Below are positions 24,727 through 33,991 of a DNA stretch of 48,337 nt, in pieces. Every line of letters starts with the position of its first letter. Within the stretch, counting starts at the first letter, position 1. The notes under the pieces were generated by a model, which worked only from the letters and a program-made list of their open reading frames with translations, searched no databases and was not told where the DNA came from. A program made the translations under genes and the position numbers. Origin of the DNA: Kribbella antibiotica (GTDB lineage Bacteria > Actinomycetota > Actinomycetes > Propionibacteriales > Kribbellaceae); assembly GCF_004349055.1 (NCBI RefSeq), contig NZ_SMKX01000057.1, positions 1 to 48,337 of the forward strand, in the 5' to 3' direction.

Positions 24727-25293
24727 ATGACCTCGTCGCCCAGCCCACCCGAGGATGCTTTCCGGGAGCTCTTCGCGCAGAACTTCCGGGAGCTGCTCGG
24801 TTATGCGCTCCGCCGTTGCGGCTCCCCCGATGACGCCGCCGACGTCGTGGCCGACACCATGCTGGTCGCATGGCGCCGGTTCGACCAGGTGCCGACCGAC
24901 GGTACGGCACGACTCTGGCTGTACGGCGTCGCTCGCCGCGTGCTCGCGAATCATCGGCGCGGGGCCCAGCGCCGCGACCGGCTCGGCGAACGACTGCGCG
25001 TGGAACTGCAGGACGTCGTACCGGATCATGCCGGCGACGTCGAGGCCAACGCGGTGGTCATGGCAGCGATGGCGGGACTGAGTGAAACCGACCGGGAGCT
25101 CATCATGCTGACCACGTGGGAGAACCTGAACCCGCAGGAGGCAGCCGTGGTGCTCGACGTACCGGCCCGGGTGGTGCGGACGCGGCTGCATCGGGCGCGC
25201 GGGCGGCTGCGGAATCTCCTCGGAGACGCCTACGGCGATCGCGGACATGAACGGGAAGAACGAACCCTGCGACCAGTTCAGGAGAAGCGATGA
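24727..25293 (+). CDS. ECF-type RNA polymerase sigma factor
   Basis: A 188-residue sigma-70 family regulator. Region 2 is seen in DDAADVVADTMLVAWRRFDQ and ARLWLYGVARRVLANHRR. Region 4 follows as LSETDRELIMLTTWENLNPQ then AAVVLDVPARVVRTRLHRAR, a helix-turn-helix. It has no extra domain. Its stop overlaps the start of the next gene as ATGA, so the two are co-translated; that gene has a membrane segment and is the likely anti-sigma partner. It is divergent from the kinase-like gene with a 98-nt shared gap. Confidence 0.93.
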   Translation: MTSSPSPPEDAFRELFAQNFRELLGYALRRCGSPDDAADVVADTMLVAWRRFDQVPTDGTARLWLYGVARRVLANHRRGAQRRDRLGERLRVELQDVVPDHAGDVEANAVVMAAMAGLSETDRELIMLTTWENLNPQEAAVVLDVPARVVRTRLHRARGRLRNLLGDAYGDRGHEREERTLRPVQEKR

Positions 25294-26363
25294 ACGACCG
25301 CGAACTCGACCGGCTGATCGCGCGGGCCAACCCGTACGGCGACGACACGGTCCGGCAGTTGCCGACCGGCGGCGCCGAGTCCGATCTGCTGGAGGACATC
25401 TTGACCACCACCGAACCCGCCACCCGGCTGCACCCGGGCCGGCGCCGCCGACTCACCATCGGCGTTGCCGCTGCGGTCAGCATTGCCGCTGCTGTCGCGG
25501 TCGTCGGAGCCGTGCTCCCGAAGGACAGTCCGGTCGCGCCGTTCGTCGCGCCGCAGTCGGCGTACGCCGCAGAGGTCCGGGCGATCGCCGAGGCCAACGA
25601 GCGGATCCTGATCAACGACCCGGCCTGGAAGATCACCGTGGTCGACGAGTTCACCAAGGACCGCGGCGAGATGAAGTTCGCCAACGGTGACGAGACCTTC
25701 CAGATCACCTGGTATCCGGCCAAGGACTACAAGCTGATCCACAAGGACCGCGTCGACGCGAGCTCCAAGCACGAGCCGGCGCAGGTGCTCGGTCAGCAGG
25801 GCACGTTCTTCCTGGCCAAGGGCAGCACCTCGGACTTCTCGGTGCTGCTGCCGCCGAAGGGTGCACCGTTCGTCGAGCTCCGCACCTACGCCGGCACCCA
25901 GGAGGCGTTCCAGGCGTTGCTGACCAAGCTGAAGCAGGTCGATGTCGAGACCTGGCTGAACGCGATGCCGGAGACCGTCGTACGGCCGGAGAAGGTCCGC
26001 GCAGCGGTGGACGAGATGCTCACCGAGGTCACCGTCCCGAAGGGCTTCAAGACAGCACCGTTGTACAAGGCAACGGTCATCGAGCGTTACCAGCTCGGCG
26101 CCCGGGTCACCGGCGCGGCGTCCTGCGCCTGGCTCGATCAGTGGACCGCGGCGCGGAAGTCCGGTGACAAAGCCAAGGCTGCTGAGGCCGTGACGGCCAT
26201 GCAAGGCAGCAAGTCATGGAAGATCCTGAAGGAGATGGATGCCGCGGGCGACTACCCCGAGAGCATCTGGAACTACGCCGACGAGATCGCCGGCAAGAAG
26301 GCCCCGGAGTCCAAGTCCGGTATCCCGGCCGACGGCTACCAGGACGGCCTCGGCTGCCGCTGA
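25290..26363 (+). CDS. Membrane protein coupled to the sigma factor, probable anti-sigma or sensor
   Basis: A 357-residue protein with an N-terminal cytoplasmic part of about 52 residues (ELDRLIARANPYGDD), one transmembrane helix at about 54-75 (IGVAAAVSIAAAVAVVGAVL) and a large outer domain. This is the layout of small membrane proteins paired with actinobacterial ECF factors. The cytoplasmic part lacks the HxxxCxxC zinc motif of ZAS anti-sigma factors, so the call as a true anti-sigma factor rests on position. The outer domain has no motif I recognise. ATGA overlap with the sigma gene indicates coupling. A strong terminator follows. Confidence 0.8.
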   Translation: MNDRELDRLIARANPYGDDTVRQLPTGGAESDLLEDILTTTEPATRLHPGRRRRLTIGVAAAVSIAAAVAVVGAVLPKDSPVAPFVAPQSAYAAEVRAIAEANERILINDPAWKITVVDEFTKDRGEMKFANGDETFQITWYPAKDYKLIHKDRVDASSKHEPAQVLGQQGTFFLAKGSTSDFSVLLPPKGAPFVELRTYAGTQEAFQALLTKLKQVDVETWLNAMPETVVRPEKVRAAVDEMLTEVTVPKGFKTAPLYKATVIERYQLGARVTGAASCAWLDQWTAARKSGDKAKAAEAVTAMQGSKSWKILKEMDAAGDYPESIWNYADEIAGKKAPESKSGIPADGYQDGLGCR

Positions 26364-26370
26364 ACGTGGA

Positions 26371-26406
26371 GAAGGGCCGACCGGATTACAGCCCGGTCGG
26401 CCCTTC
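26371..26406. terminator. Bidirectional intrinsic terminator
   Basis: A perfect 14-bp stem, GAAGGGCCGACCGG with CCGGTCGGCCCTTC, and an 8-base loop, followed by tgtttgt. It lies between the convergent sigma-partner gene and acnA and can serve both. Confidence 0.9.
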
Positions 26407-26418
26407 TGTTTGTCTGGA

Positions 26419-29193
26419 TCAGTTGGCGATCAGGGACCGCAGCACGTACTGCAGGATGCCGCCGTTGCGGTAGTAGTCCGCCTCACCAGGCGTGTCGATG
26501 CGGACGACCGCGTCGAACTCCTTGACCGAGCCGTCGGTCCCGGTCACGGTGACGTGAACGGTGCTCGGGATCGTGCCGTCGTTCAGCACGGTGACGCCGC
26601 TGAAGTCGAAGGTCTCCTCGCCGGTCAGGCCGAGCGACTCCGCGCTCTCGCCCTCCGGGTACTGCAGCGGGAGGACGCCCATGCCGATCAGGTTCGACCG
26701 GTGGATGCGCTCGAACGACTCCGTGATCACGGCGCGGACGCCGAGGAGCGCCGTACCCTTGGCGGCCCAGTCGCGCGACGAGCCCGAGCCGTACTCCTTG
26801 CCGGCCAGGATGACCAGCGGCGTACCGGCTTCGATGTAGGACTCCGAAGCCTCGTAGATGCTCGTTACCGGGGCGTCGTCCTTGGTGAAGTCGCGGGTGA
26901 AGCCGCCCTCGGTGCCCGGTGCGATCTGGTTGCGCAGCCGGATGTTGGCGAAGGTGCCCCGGATCATCACCTCGTGGTTGCCACGACGCGAGCCGTACGA
27001 GTTGTAGTCCTTGCGGTCGACACCGTGCTCGGCCAGGTACTTGCCGGCGGGACCGTCGGCCTTGATCGAACCGGCCGGGGAGATGTGGTCGGTGGTGACC
27101 GAGTCGCCCAGCTTGGCCAGCACGCGGGCGCCGGCGATGTCGGTGACCGGCGACGGCTCCTTGGCCATGCCGTCGAAGTACGGAGGCTTGCGCACGTACG
27201 TCGAGTCGGCATCCCAGTCGAAGACCTTGCCCTCGGGCGTCGGCAGCGACTGCCAGCGCTCGTCACCGGCGAAGACGTCGGCGTAGTCCTTGGTGAACAT
27301 CTCGCGGTTGATCGACGTCGAGATGACCTTGTCGACATCCTCGGCGGCCGGCCAGATGTCCTTCAGGAACACGTCGTTGCCGTCCGTGTCCTGACCCAGC
27401 GCGTCGGTCTCGAAGTCGAAGTCCATCGTGCCGGCCAGCGCGTACGCGATCACCAGCGGCGGCGACGCCAGGTAGTTCATCTTCACGTCCGGGTTGATCC
27501 GGCCCTCGAAGTTCCGGTTGCCGGACAGCACCGAGACGACGGCGAGATCGGCCGCCTGGACGCCGGCCGATACCTCCTCGGGCAGCGGGCCCGAGTTACC
27601 GATACAGGTCGTGCAGCCGTAACCGACCAGGTGGAAGCCGAGCTTCTCCAGGTACGGCGTGACGCCGGCCTTCTCGTAGTAGTCGGTGACGACCTTCGAG
27701 CCCGGGGCCAGTGACGTCTTGACCCACGGCTTGCTGGTCAGGCCCTTGTCGACCGCGTTCTTCGCAAGCAGCGCCGCGGCGAGCATGACGGAGGGGTTCG
27801 ACGTGTTGGTGCAGGAGGTGATGCTCGCGATCACGACGTGGCCGTGGTCGAGCTCGGTCTCCTGACCGTTCAGCGTGATCTTGGTCTTCTTGGTCGGCCG
27901 GTCGGCCTTCTGCGGCGCGGTGTGCGGGTTGTCGTCGACGTGACCGTGCCCGTTCGGTGCGTCGCTGGCCGGGAAGCTCCCGGTCTCCGACGGGTCGACG
28001 TCGAGCTCCTCGGTCGCGTAGTCGCCGAGCACGCCGCGGAACGACTCCTTGGCCTTGCTCAGCTCGATCCGGTCCTGCGGACGCTTCGGGCCGGCGATCG
28101 ACGGCACGACGGTCGACAGGTCCAGCTCGAGGTACTCGGAGAACCGCGGCTCGATCGCCGGGTTGTGCCAGAGACCCTGCTCCTTGGCGTACGCCTCGAC
28201 CAGCGCGACCTCCTGGTCACCGCGGCCGGTCAGCCGCAGGTAGTCCAGCGTGATGTCGTCGATCGGGAACATCGCGGCCGTGGAGCCGAACTCCGGGCTC
28301 ATGTTGCCGATGGTCGCGCGGTTGGCCAGCGGAACCGCGCCGACACCCTCGCCGTAGAACTCGACGAACTTGCCGACGACGCCGTGCTTGCGCAGCATCT
28401 GGGTGATCGTCAGGACGACGTCCGTCGCGGTCACGCCGGTCGGCACTGCGCCGGAGAGCTTGAAGCCGACGACCCGCGGGATCAGCATGCTGACCGGCTG
28501 GCCGAGCATCGCGGCCTCGGCCTCGATACCACCGACGCCCCAGCCCAGCACACCAAGGCCGTTGACCATGGTGGTGTGGCTGTCGGTACCGACACAGGTG
28601 TCCGGGTAGGCCTGACCGTTGCGGACCATGACCGTGCGGGCCAGGTGCTCGATGTTGACCTGGTGCACGATGCCGGTGCCCGGCGGGACGACCTTGAACT
28701 CGTCGAACGCGGTCTGGCCCCAGCGCAGGAACTGGTAGCGCTCACGGTTGCGCTGGTACTCCAGCTCGACGTTGCGCTCGAAGGCGTCCTGCCGGCCGAA
28801 GACGTCGATGACGACCGAGTGGTCGATGACCAGCTCGGCCGGCGCCAGCGGGTTGATCTTGGTCGGGTCACCCCCGAGCTCGACCACCGCCTCGCGCATG
28901 GTGGCCAGGTCGACCACACACGGCACACCGGTGAAGTCCTGCATGATCACTCGGGCCGGGGTGAACTGGATCTCCGTGTCCGGAGCCGCGTTCTGGTCCC
29001 AGCTGCCGAGCTTGCGGATGTGGTCGGCGGTGATGTTCGCGCCGTCCTCGGTCCGCAGCAGGTTCTCCAGCAGCACCTTGAGGGAGTAGGGCAGCGTCTC
29101 CGCCCCCTCGATACCCGCCAACCTGAAGATCTCGTACGACTGTCCGTTGACCTCGAGTGCCCCCTGGGCACCGAAGCTGTCGACGCTCGCCAT
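26419..29193 (-). CDS. acnA: Aconitate hydratase AcnA
   Basis: A 924-residue enzyme of the TCA cycle that interconverts citrate and isocitrate through a [4Fe-4S] cluster. Cluster ligands are Cys461 in SITSCTNTSNPS and Cys527 and Cys530 in GYGCTTCIGNSG. The length fits the AcnA/IRP family, and the swivel domain shows KEYGSGSSRDWAAKG with its substrate-binding Ser/Arg. An Asp/Gly/His-rich insert of about 40 residues (around DAPNGHGHVDDNPHTAP) is typical of actinobacterial AcnA. The ATG was chosen over a TTG one codon earlier; AGGAG lies 7 nt upstream. The 148-nt upstream gap contains two operator-like sites. Confidence 0.98.
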   Translation of the reverse strand: MASVDSFGAQGALEVNGQSYEIFRLAGIEGAETLPYSLKVLLENLLRTEDGANITADHIRKLGSWDQNAAPDTEIQFTPARVIMQDFTGVPCVVDLATMREAVVELGGDPTKINPLAPAELVIDHSVVIDVFGRQDAFERNVELEYQRNRERYQFLRWGQTAFDEFKVVPPGTGIVHQVNIEHLARTVMVRNGQAYPDTCVGTDSHTTMVNGLGVLGWGVGGIEAEAAMLGQPVSMLIPRVVGFKLSGAVPTGVTATDVVLTITQMLRKHGVVGKFVEFYGEGVGAVPLANRATIGNMSPEFGSTAAMFPIDDITLDYLRLTGRGDQEVALVEAYAKEQGLWHNPAIEPRFSEYLELDLSTVVPSIAGPKRPQDRIELSKAKESFRGVLGDYATEELDVDPSETGSFPASDAPNGHGHVDDNPHTAPQKADRPTKKTKITLNGQETELDHGHVVIASITSCTNTSNPSVMLAAALLAKNAVDKGLTSKPWVKTSLAPGSKVVTDYYEKAGVTPYLEKLGFHLVGYGCTTCIGNSGPLPEEVSAGVQAADLAVVSVLSGNRNFEGRINPDVKMNYLASPPLVIAYALAGTMDFDFETDALGQDTDGNDVFLKDIWPAAEDVDKVISTSINREMFTKDYADVFAGDERWQSLPTPEGKVFDWDADSTYVRKPPYFDGMAKEPSPVTDIAGARVLAKLGDSVTTDHISPAGSIKADGPAGKYLAEHGVDRKDYNSYGSRRGNHEVMIRGTFANIRLRNQIAPGTEGGFTRDFTKDDAPVTSIYEASESYIEAGTPLVILAGKEYGSGSSRDWAAKGTALLGVRAVITESFERIHRSNLIGMGVLPLQYPEGESAESLGLTGEETFDFSGVTVLNDGTIPSTVHVTVTGTDGSVKEFDAVVRIDTPGEADYYRNGGILQYVLRSLIAN

Positions 29194-29258
29194 CAACCTG
29201 CTCCTCTATCCGGTCCAGTTCCGCTGGGGCCCATCCTCCCGGGCCCCCGGCCCGGCCA

Positions 29259-29277
29259 CGAGGTCAGGTAAACCTAA
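29259..29277 (-). promoter_or_regulatory. DtxR/IdeR iron-box-like site upstream of acnA
   Basis: The minus strand reads TTAGGTTTACCTGACCTCG, 14 of 19 matches to the DtxR/IdeR consensus TTAGGTTAGSCTAACCTAA with the left half intact. It lies about 65 nt upstream of the ATG of an iron-sulfur enzyme. Iron-dependent control of acn is known in corynebacteria through DtxR and RipA. Binding here is an inference. Confidence 0.5.
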
Positions 29278-29295
29278 CTTCATGGCGGGGAAGTC

Positions 29296-29309
29296 TCTCG
29301 ACATCAAGA
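29296..29309 (-). promoter_or_regulatory. MarR/UrtR-like palindrome upstream of acnA
   Basis: TCTCGACATCAAGA on the plus strand pairs TCT.GA with TC.AGA (5 of 7 symmetric positions). It resembles, as far as I recall, the sites of TamR, a UrtR-type MarR regulator that controls aconitase in Streptomyces. It lies about 105 nt before the acnA start. Confidence 0.4.
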
Positions 29310-29341
29310 TACATGACGTCGAGCCACTTTTCGAGTTCGAG

Positions 29342-30274
29342 CTAGGAGACCTGCGGCAGTACGTCCGACGCGATCAGGTCGAGGTGGTCGAGGTCGTTCA
29401 GGTCCATGATCTGCAGGTAGTAGTGGCTGCAGCCGGCCTCGGCGAAACGACCGAGCTGGTCGACGACCTGGTCCGGGGTTCCGCCGACACCATGGGCCTT
29501 CAGCTCGTCCAGCGTCCAGCCGACCGCCTCGGCACGACGCTTGACCTCGGCGTCGTCCTTGCCGACAACCACGCGGTGCGCGGCGGACAGAATCAGCGAG
29601 TCTGTGGCGCGACCGATCGCCGTACAGGCTGCTTGGGCGCGGTCGAAGAGGACCTTGGTGTCCTCGACGGTCTTGAAGCCGGCGTTGAACTCGGTCGCGT
29701 ACTTGGCGGTGAGCTCCGGGGTGCGCTTCTTGCCGGCGCCACCGATGATGATCGGCGGGTGCGGCTGCTGGATCGGCTTCGGGAGGGCCGGGGAGTCGCT
29801 GAGCTGGTACTGCTTGCCGTCGAACGCGTACTTCTCCCCCACCGGCGTGTCCCACAGCCCGGTGATCACCTCGAGCTGCTCCTCCAGCAGGTCGAACCGG
29901 CCCGGCGTGTCCGGGAAATCCAGCCCGTACGCCGCGTGCTCCGCCTCGAACCAGCCCGCGCCGAGCCCAAGCTCCGCCCGGCCGCCGCTCATCTGGTCGA
30001 CCTGGGCGACGGTGATCGCGAGGACGCCGGGGTGCCGGAAGGTGACCGGGCTGACGAGGGTGCCGAGCTTGATCCGGCTGGTCTCACGGGCCAGTCCGGC
30101 GAGCGTGATCCAAGCATCGGTCGGGCCCGGCAGGCCGTCCCCATCGCCCATCACGAGGTAGTGGTCGGAACGGAAGAACGCGTCGAAACCGTTCTCCTCG
30201 GTCTTGCGCGCGACGGCGAGAATCTCGTCGTACGACGCGCCCTGCTGGGGCTCGGTGAAGATCCTGAGAAGCAT
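29342..30274 (-). CDS. LLM-class F420-dependent oxidoreductase
   Basis: A 310-residue cytoplasmic enzyme of the luciferase-like monooxygenase fold. Marks are FFRSDHYLVMGDGDG near residue 35, IKLGTLVSPVTFRHPG near 70 and ELGLGAGWFEAEHAAYG near 105, together with HPPIIIGGAGKKRTPELTA. This pattern belongs to the F420-dependent subgroup that reduces or oxidises small molecules with coenzyme F420. The substrate is not predictable. It starts 9 nt after the stop of the large low-complexity gene and may share its transcript. Confidence 0.9.
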   Translation of the reverse strand: MLLRIFTEPQQGASYDEILAVARKTEENGFDAFFRSDHYLVMGDGDGLPGPTDAWITLAGLARETSRIKLGTLVSPVTFRHPGVLAITVAQVDQMSGGRAELGLGAGWFEAEHAAYGLDFPDTPGRFDLLEEQLEVITGLWDTPVGEKYAFDGKQYQLSDSPALPKPIQQPHPPIIIGGAGKKRTPELTAKYATEFNAGFKTVEDTKVLFDRAQAACTAIGRATDSLILSAAHRVVVGKDDAEVKRRAEAVGWTLDELKAHGVGGTPDQVVDQLGRFAEAGCSHYYLQIMDLNDLDHLDLIASDVLPQVS

Positions 30275-30283
30275 GGGAGAACG

Positions 30284-33200
30284 CTATCTCGCGTTCGTAT
30301 ACAACTTCTCCACATACGACGGTTGCCACTGCGGGTCGCGCGCGGTCAGGCGTCGAGCCAAGTTGCCGATGTCGAGGCGCTCCTCGACCGGGGTGTCCCA
30401 CCACTCGGGAACCTGGTCGTACCAACGGTCGATCCGCAACGTGCGGCCGGCCGCGTCGAGTCTCGCGAAGAGCCAGCCGCCCTGCTCTTGGGCCTCGGTC
30501 AGCCAGAGGTCGCCGAGGAGTCCGCTGAGCTTGTCGGCGGCGAATTCCTCGCTGTCGACGTTCGGCGGCTCGAGGTCGAACCGGTACGACGGGTTCTGGG
30601 GGTCGAGGACCTGCACCTGAATCGTGAAACCGGAGGGCACAATCGCGGTTCGCGCTCGGCACCAGGCGTGCAGGGCGGCGAAGGCCGCGGAATCCTTGGG
30701 CCGCGGGCGGCGGCGTTCAGGCTCGGCCCGCATGGCCTCTTCGAGCGACCCCGGCACCAGCTCCACGCCAGGGCTATCGGAGCCGACGAGGCCGAGGCCC
30801 GGGATGGACATCCCGGTTAGCGGCACCTGGGGGGTCTGTTCGGGTTCATCGAACACGGCCGGGATCACGCCGGTTGGCTCGTCAGAGTCCTCGGGCCATT
30901 CCTCGGCACGCGGCGCTTCGGCGTAGTGGGCGCGGTCGTCCTGTTCGTTGTGCGCCACTGCCTCGGCGTAGTGGGGTTGTTCTTCTGGTTCGTTCTGCTC
31001 AGCCTGCGCGCTCTCGGCCGGCTGGGACTGCGCTGCCGACTGAGCGTCGTCGTACTGAGCGCGGTCGTCCTGGTCGCCGTGGGCGGCCTGCTGAGCTTCG
31101 CGGGGAGCCTCGGCGTACTGAGCGTGTCCGTCGGGCTCGGGCTGGGCGTGCTGTTGCGTCGATGCCTCAGCGCGGTCCTCGTCGCGCGTGAGGGCATCCG
31201 AGGCCCCGGTGGGCTGCCACTGGTGCTCGAACGGCTCAGCTTCAGCCACGCTCGCATCGACCGCAGCAAACACACCGGTCGGCTCGTCATCCCCCAACTC
31301 AGGCGAGCTCGCGGGAGCAGGCTCCGCATCCGCCCAAGGGGACGGATCCCCCGGAGCCGGCGTCGGATCCGGCTCGGGCGCCGGCTCAGGCTCAGGCGAC
31401 ACCGGCTCGGGTTCAGGCTCTGGGGCAGGCTCCGGCTCCGGAGTCGGAGTCGGTTCAGGACCCGGGTACGGCGAGGGCCGCGGATCGGGCTCGGGGCTCG
31501 GGTACGGGGTCGGCCGCGGGTCCGGCTCGGGCCCAGGGAACGGCGTCGGCTCCGGCGACGGAGTCGGCTCGGGGCTCGGGAACGGCGAGGGCCGCGGGTC
31601 CGGCTCGGGCCCAGGGAACGGCGTCGGCTCCGGCGACGGAGTCGGCTCGGGAGTCGGGTACGGCGTCGGCCGCGGGTCCGGCTCAGGGCCCGGGAACGGT
31701 GTCGGCTGGGGGCCCGGTGTCGGGTCTGGGGTTGGTGAGGGATACGGATCCGGGGACGGGTGTGGCGTGGGCGCCGGATGCGGATCCGTGGGCTGCGGCC
31801 AGGGCGCTGGGTTGGGCTGGGGCCAGGGTTGCGACTGGGACTGAGGGTCAACCTGAGCTTCAGGGTGCTGCTCGGTCGAGGCTTCGAGGATCGCAGGGAT
31901 CTCAGCCGTCTCATCGTCGAGCAAGTCGTCCTGCGCAGCACCCGGAGCGAACGGGCTTCCGGCAATGGGCTCTGCGGCCGGTGCGAACGGGGGCGCGAAC
32001 GGGCTCGTGGAGGACTCAGCCTGGTTCGGCGCGAACGGGCTACCGGATTGCTGCGGCTCGAAGGGAGCGCCGACTTGCTGTGGTTCCGGGGAGCTTGCCG
32101 GCGGCTCGGTGGGGGTCGGGGCGCTCGGCTGGGCGAAGGGCGACGGGCCGGAGAAGGAATCAGCTACGGCGGCGATCTCGGCGGTCGGAGCGTCGTCGTC
32201 GTCCTCGGCGAAGGCCGGACTGGACTCAACGCTCGCGTGATCGAGAGCTGAGGTGCCGGAGTACTCGTCAGCCGCCGGAGACTCGTCGCGGGCAGCAGCC
32301 GCCGCGTGCTGATCCGCGGGAGCAGATGCCTGCTGACTCGCGGGAGCGGGTGCTGGCTGGTTGGTGTCGGCTGGCGGGGACTCGACCCACTCACCGTTGA
32401 CCCAGCCAGGCCCGTCCCACGTCCCGTCCGCCCGCGCCGGAGCAGATGCGGCCTGCTCGGGTGGTGCGAACGGCGAATAGGCGGCAGTCGCCTCCGGGTC
32501 CGCCGGGGCGAACGGCGAGTACGCAGCCGCGATCGGATCGGCAGCAATCGGTGCGCGCTCAGCGGTCGCATCCGGGTCGACACGCGGACGCTCGGCCGTC
32601 GCATCATCATCGGACGGCGCGAACGGGGAGTGCGCCGCAGTCGCCTCCGGATCCGCCGGAGCGAACGGCGAGTACGCAGCCGTCGCGTTCGGGTCGACAC
32701 GCGGGCTCTCAGCGGTGGCGTCGTCGAAGGGGATTGGCTCGGACCAGGCGGGTTGTTCCGCGGTCTCGAAGTCTTGGTCGGGAGTTGTGGCGGCGGGGGC
32801 GTCGGCGAAAAGGCTGGCGTAGAAGTCGTCGCCTTCGTGGCGGCCGTCGCCTACGCGTGGGGGCTCGGAGGAGGGCAGCCGGTTGTACGGGAGGCCGTTG
32901 TCAGGGACATCAGCCGGCACGTAGGAGCCGGGAGCCGGAGCAGCGGGCTGAGCGACCGGTGCGGCGGCGGGCTCATCCGGCTTGCGGCGGCGGAGCCAGC
33001 CCTGCTTCTTGCCGACGACGCCATAGTCCTCGTACGGCGCCTCCTCGCGACCGAAGGGCACCTGCTCGTACGACGCCGGTTGGCCGGTCTGGATCGGCGT
33101 ACCGCCGGTGTCCGTGGCGATCGGCTGGCCGGTGAACGGGCTGATTCCGGGCGGGACGACAAAGGATTCCTCGTCGTCGGCCCCCGGGCGGCCCTCGCGT

Positions 33201-33991
33201 ACTCCAGTCACGTCAGGCTCAACGACCGAACCACCACCCGCGTCAGGCGCAACCGGAAAATTTTCCGGGACCGCAACCTGCGGAGCCGGTACGGCGACCA
33301 CTGGCGGCGTGTAAACCGGCACTCCAGCCGGCGGAGTGTCGTCGTCCTCAACCGGCGCGCCCGGGGTGAACACCCGAGCCGCACCCACCCCAGCAGCGAT
33401 ATCCGGCTGGGCCGGCGACCGCGGATTGATGTTGAACGGCGCGAAGAACGCCGCCAGCGCCTCAGCCGTGATCGCACCGCCGGTCCGGATCAGCGCAACG
33501 CCGTACGGGAGTAGTTCGTCGAGCCCACCGAGGTAGTCGGCCCACTCGGCGACCCACTCGATCATTTCGCGGGCGGAGTCCTCCTCGGAGGTGATCCAGC
33601 CGCCGATCTGCAGGAACCCGTCGGACACCGGCTCCCACGGGTCGCCCTGGTAGCCAGCGCGCGCCCAGGTCCCGTTGAAGGCTCCGTAGACGAACCCCAG
33701 CTCCCCCGCCGCGAGGCGCTGCCGCACCTCAGGCTGGCCAATCCACTCCGGCGAGCCGGCGAGCAGATCGGACCCAGCGGTCTGACTGTGCTGCGTCTGG
33801 TAGCCGAACAGGACCGCCCGGCCGTCACCCAGCCGCTGCAGGCGCAGGATGGAGCCGGTCTCGTCCTGGTGGTAGTACCCGTCGACGTCCGCATACCACC
33901 GGCGGTCGAAACCGGTGGCGTGGGACACGGCGGCCAGCGCGCTCCAGCGAGCGCGCAACTCCTCCGGGTCGTCGAGGTCAACGAGCGGCAT
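30284..33991 (-). CDS. Large low-complexity protein with Pro-rich repeats and folded ends
   Basis: A 1235-residue protein of unknown function, with no signal peptide or membrane segment. Residues about 1-190 form a folded domain (ATGFDRRWYADVDGYYHQDE, LPYGVALIRTGGAIT). Residues about 430-680 are acidic and repeat SPFAP, for example AAYSPFAPADPEATA. Residues about 720-870 are Pro/Glu-rich tandem repeats built on PEPTPSPEPTPFPGPEPDPR. An Ala/Gln/Glu-rich stretch follows. The last 120 residues are folded again, with many Trp (GGWLFARLDAAGRTLRIDRW, QVPEWWDTPVEERL). The two ends may be parts of one conserved module separated by a long disordered linker. I do not recognise the family. Confidence 0.8.
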   Translation of the reverse strand: MPLVDLDDPEELRARWSALAAVSHATGFDRRWYADVDGYYHQDETGSILRLQRLGDGRAVLFGYQTQHSQTAGSDLLAGSPEWIGQPEVRQRLAAGELGFVYGAFNGTWARAGYQGDPWEPVSDGFLQIGGWITSEEDSAREMIEWVAEWADYLGGLDELLPYGVALIRTGGAITAEALAAFFAPFNINPRSPAQPDIAAGVGAARVFTPGAPVEDDDTPPAGVPVYTPPVVAVPAPQVAVPENFPVAPDAGGGSVVEPDVTGVREGRPGADDEESFVVPPGISPFTGQPIATDTGGTPIQTGQPASYEQVPFGREEAPYEDYGVVGKKQGWLRRRKPDEPAAAPVAQPAAPAPGSYVPADVPDNGLPYNRLPSSEPPRVGDGRHEGDDFYASLFADAPAATTPDQDFETAEQPAWSEPIPFDDATAESPRVDPNATAAYSPFAPADPEATAAHSPFAPSDDDATAERPRVDPDATAERAPIAADPIAAAYSPFAPADPEATAAYSPFAPPEQAASAPARADGTWDGPGWVNGEWVESPPADTNQPAPAPASQQASAPADQHAAAAARDESPAADEYSGTSALDHASVESSPAFAEDDDDAPTAEIAAVADSFSGPSPFAQPSAPTPTEPPASSPEPQQVGAPFEPQQSGSPFAPNQAESSTSPFAPPFAPAAEPIAGSPFAPGAAQDDLLDDETAEIPAILEASTEQHPEAQVDPQSQSQPWPQPNPAPWPQPTDPHPAPTPHPSPDPYPSPTPDPTPGPQPTPFPGPEPDPRPTPYPTPEPTPSPEPTPFPGPEPDPRPSPFPSPEPTPSPEPTPFPGPEPDPRPTPYPSPEPDPRPSPYPGPEPTPTPEPEPAPEPEPEPVSPEPEPAPEPDPTPAPGDPSPWADAEPAPASSPELGDDEPTGVFAAVDASVAEAEPFEHQWQPTGASDALTRDEDRAEASTQQHAQPEPDGHAQYAEAPREAQQAAHGDQDDRAQYDDAQSAAQSQPAESAQAEQNEPEEQPHYAEAVAHNEQDDRAHYAEAPRAEEWPEDSDEPTGVIPAVFDEPEQTPQVPLTGMSIPGLGLVGSDSPGVELVPGSLEEAMRAEPERRRPRPKDSAAFAALHAWCRARTAIVPSGFTIQVQVLDPQNPSYRFDLEPPNVDSEEFAADKLSGLLGDLWLTEAQEQGGWLFARLDAAGRTLRIDRWYDQVPEWWDTPVEERLDIGNLARRLTARDPQWQPSYVEKLYTNAR
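31513..31720 (-). repeat. 78-bp tandem repeat coding for 26-residue Pro-rich units
   Basis: Near-identical units begin at 31513, 31591 and 31669, each opening with gccgcgggtccggctc on the plus strand and spaced exactly 78 bases; the third decays near its end. Being a multiple of three, copy number can change without a frameshift. It lies inside the gene at 30284-33991. Confidence 0.85.

Noticed and set aside
27838..30820. Long plus-strand open frames opposite acnA, the F420 enzyme and the Pro-rich gene
   Set aside because: They are shadows of well-supported minus-strand genes and show no recognisable domain.
31513..31746. CRISPR-like spaced repeats
   Set aside because: The units are directly adjacent, 78 bp long, in frame and code for Pro-rich residues; there are no unique spacers.
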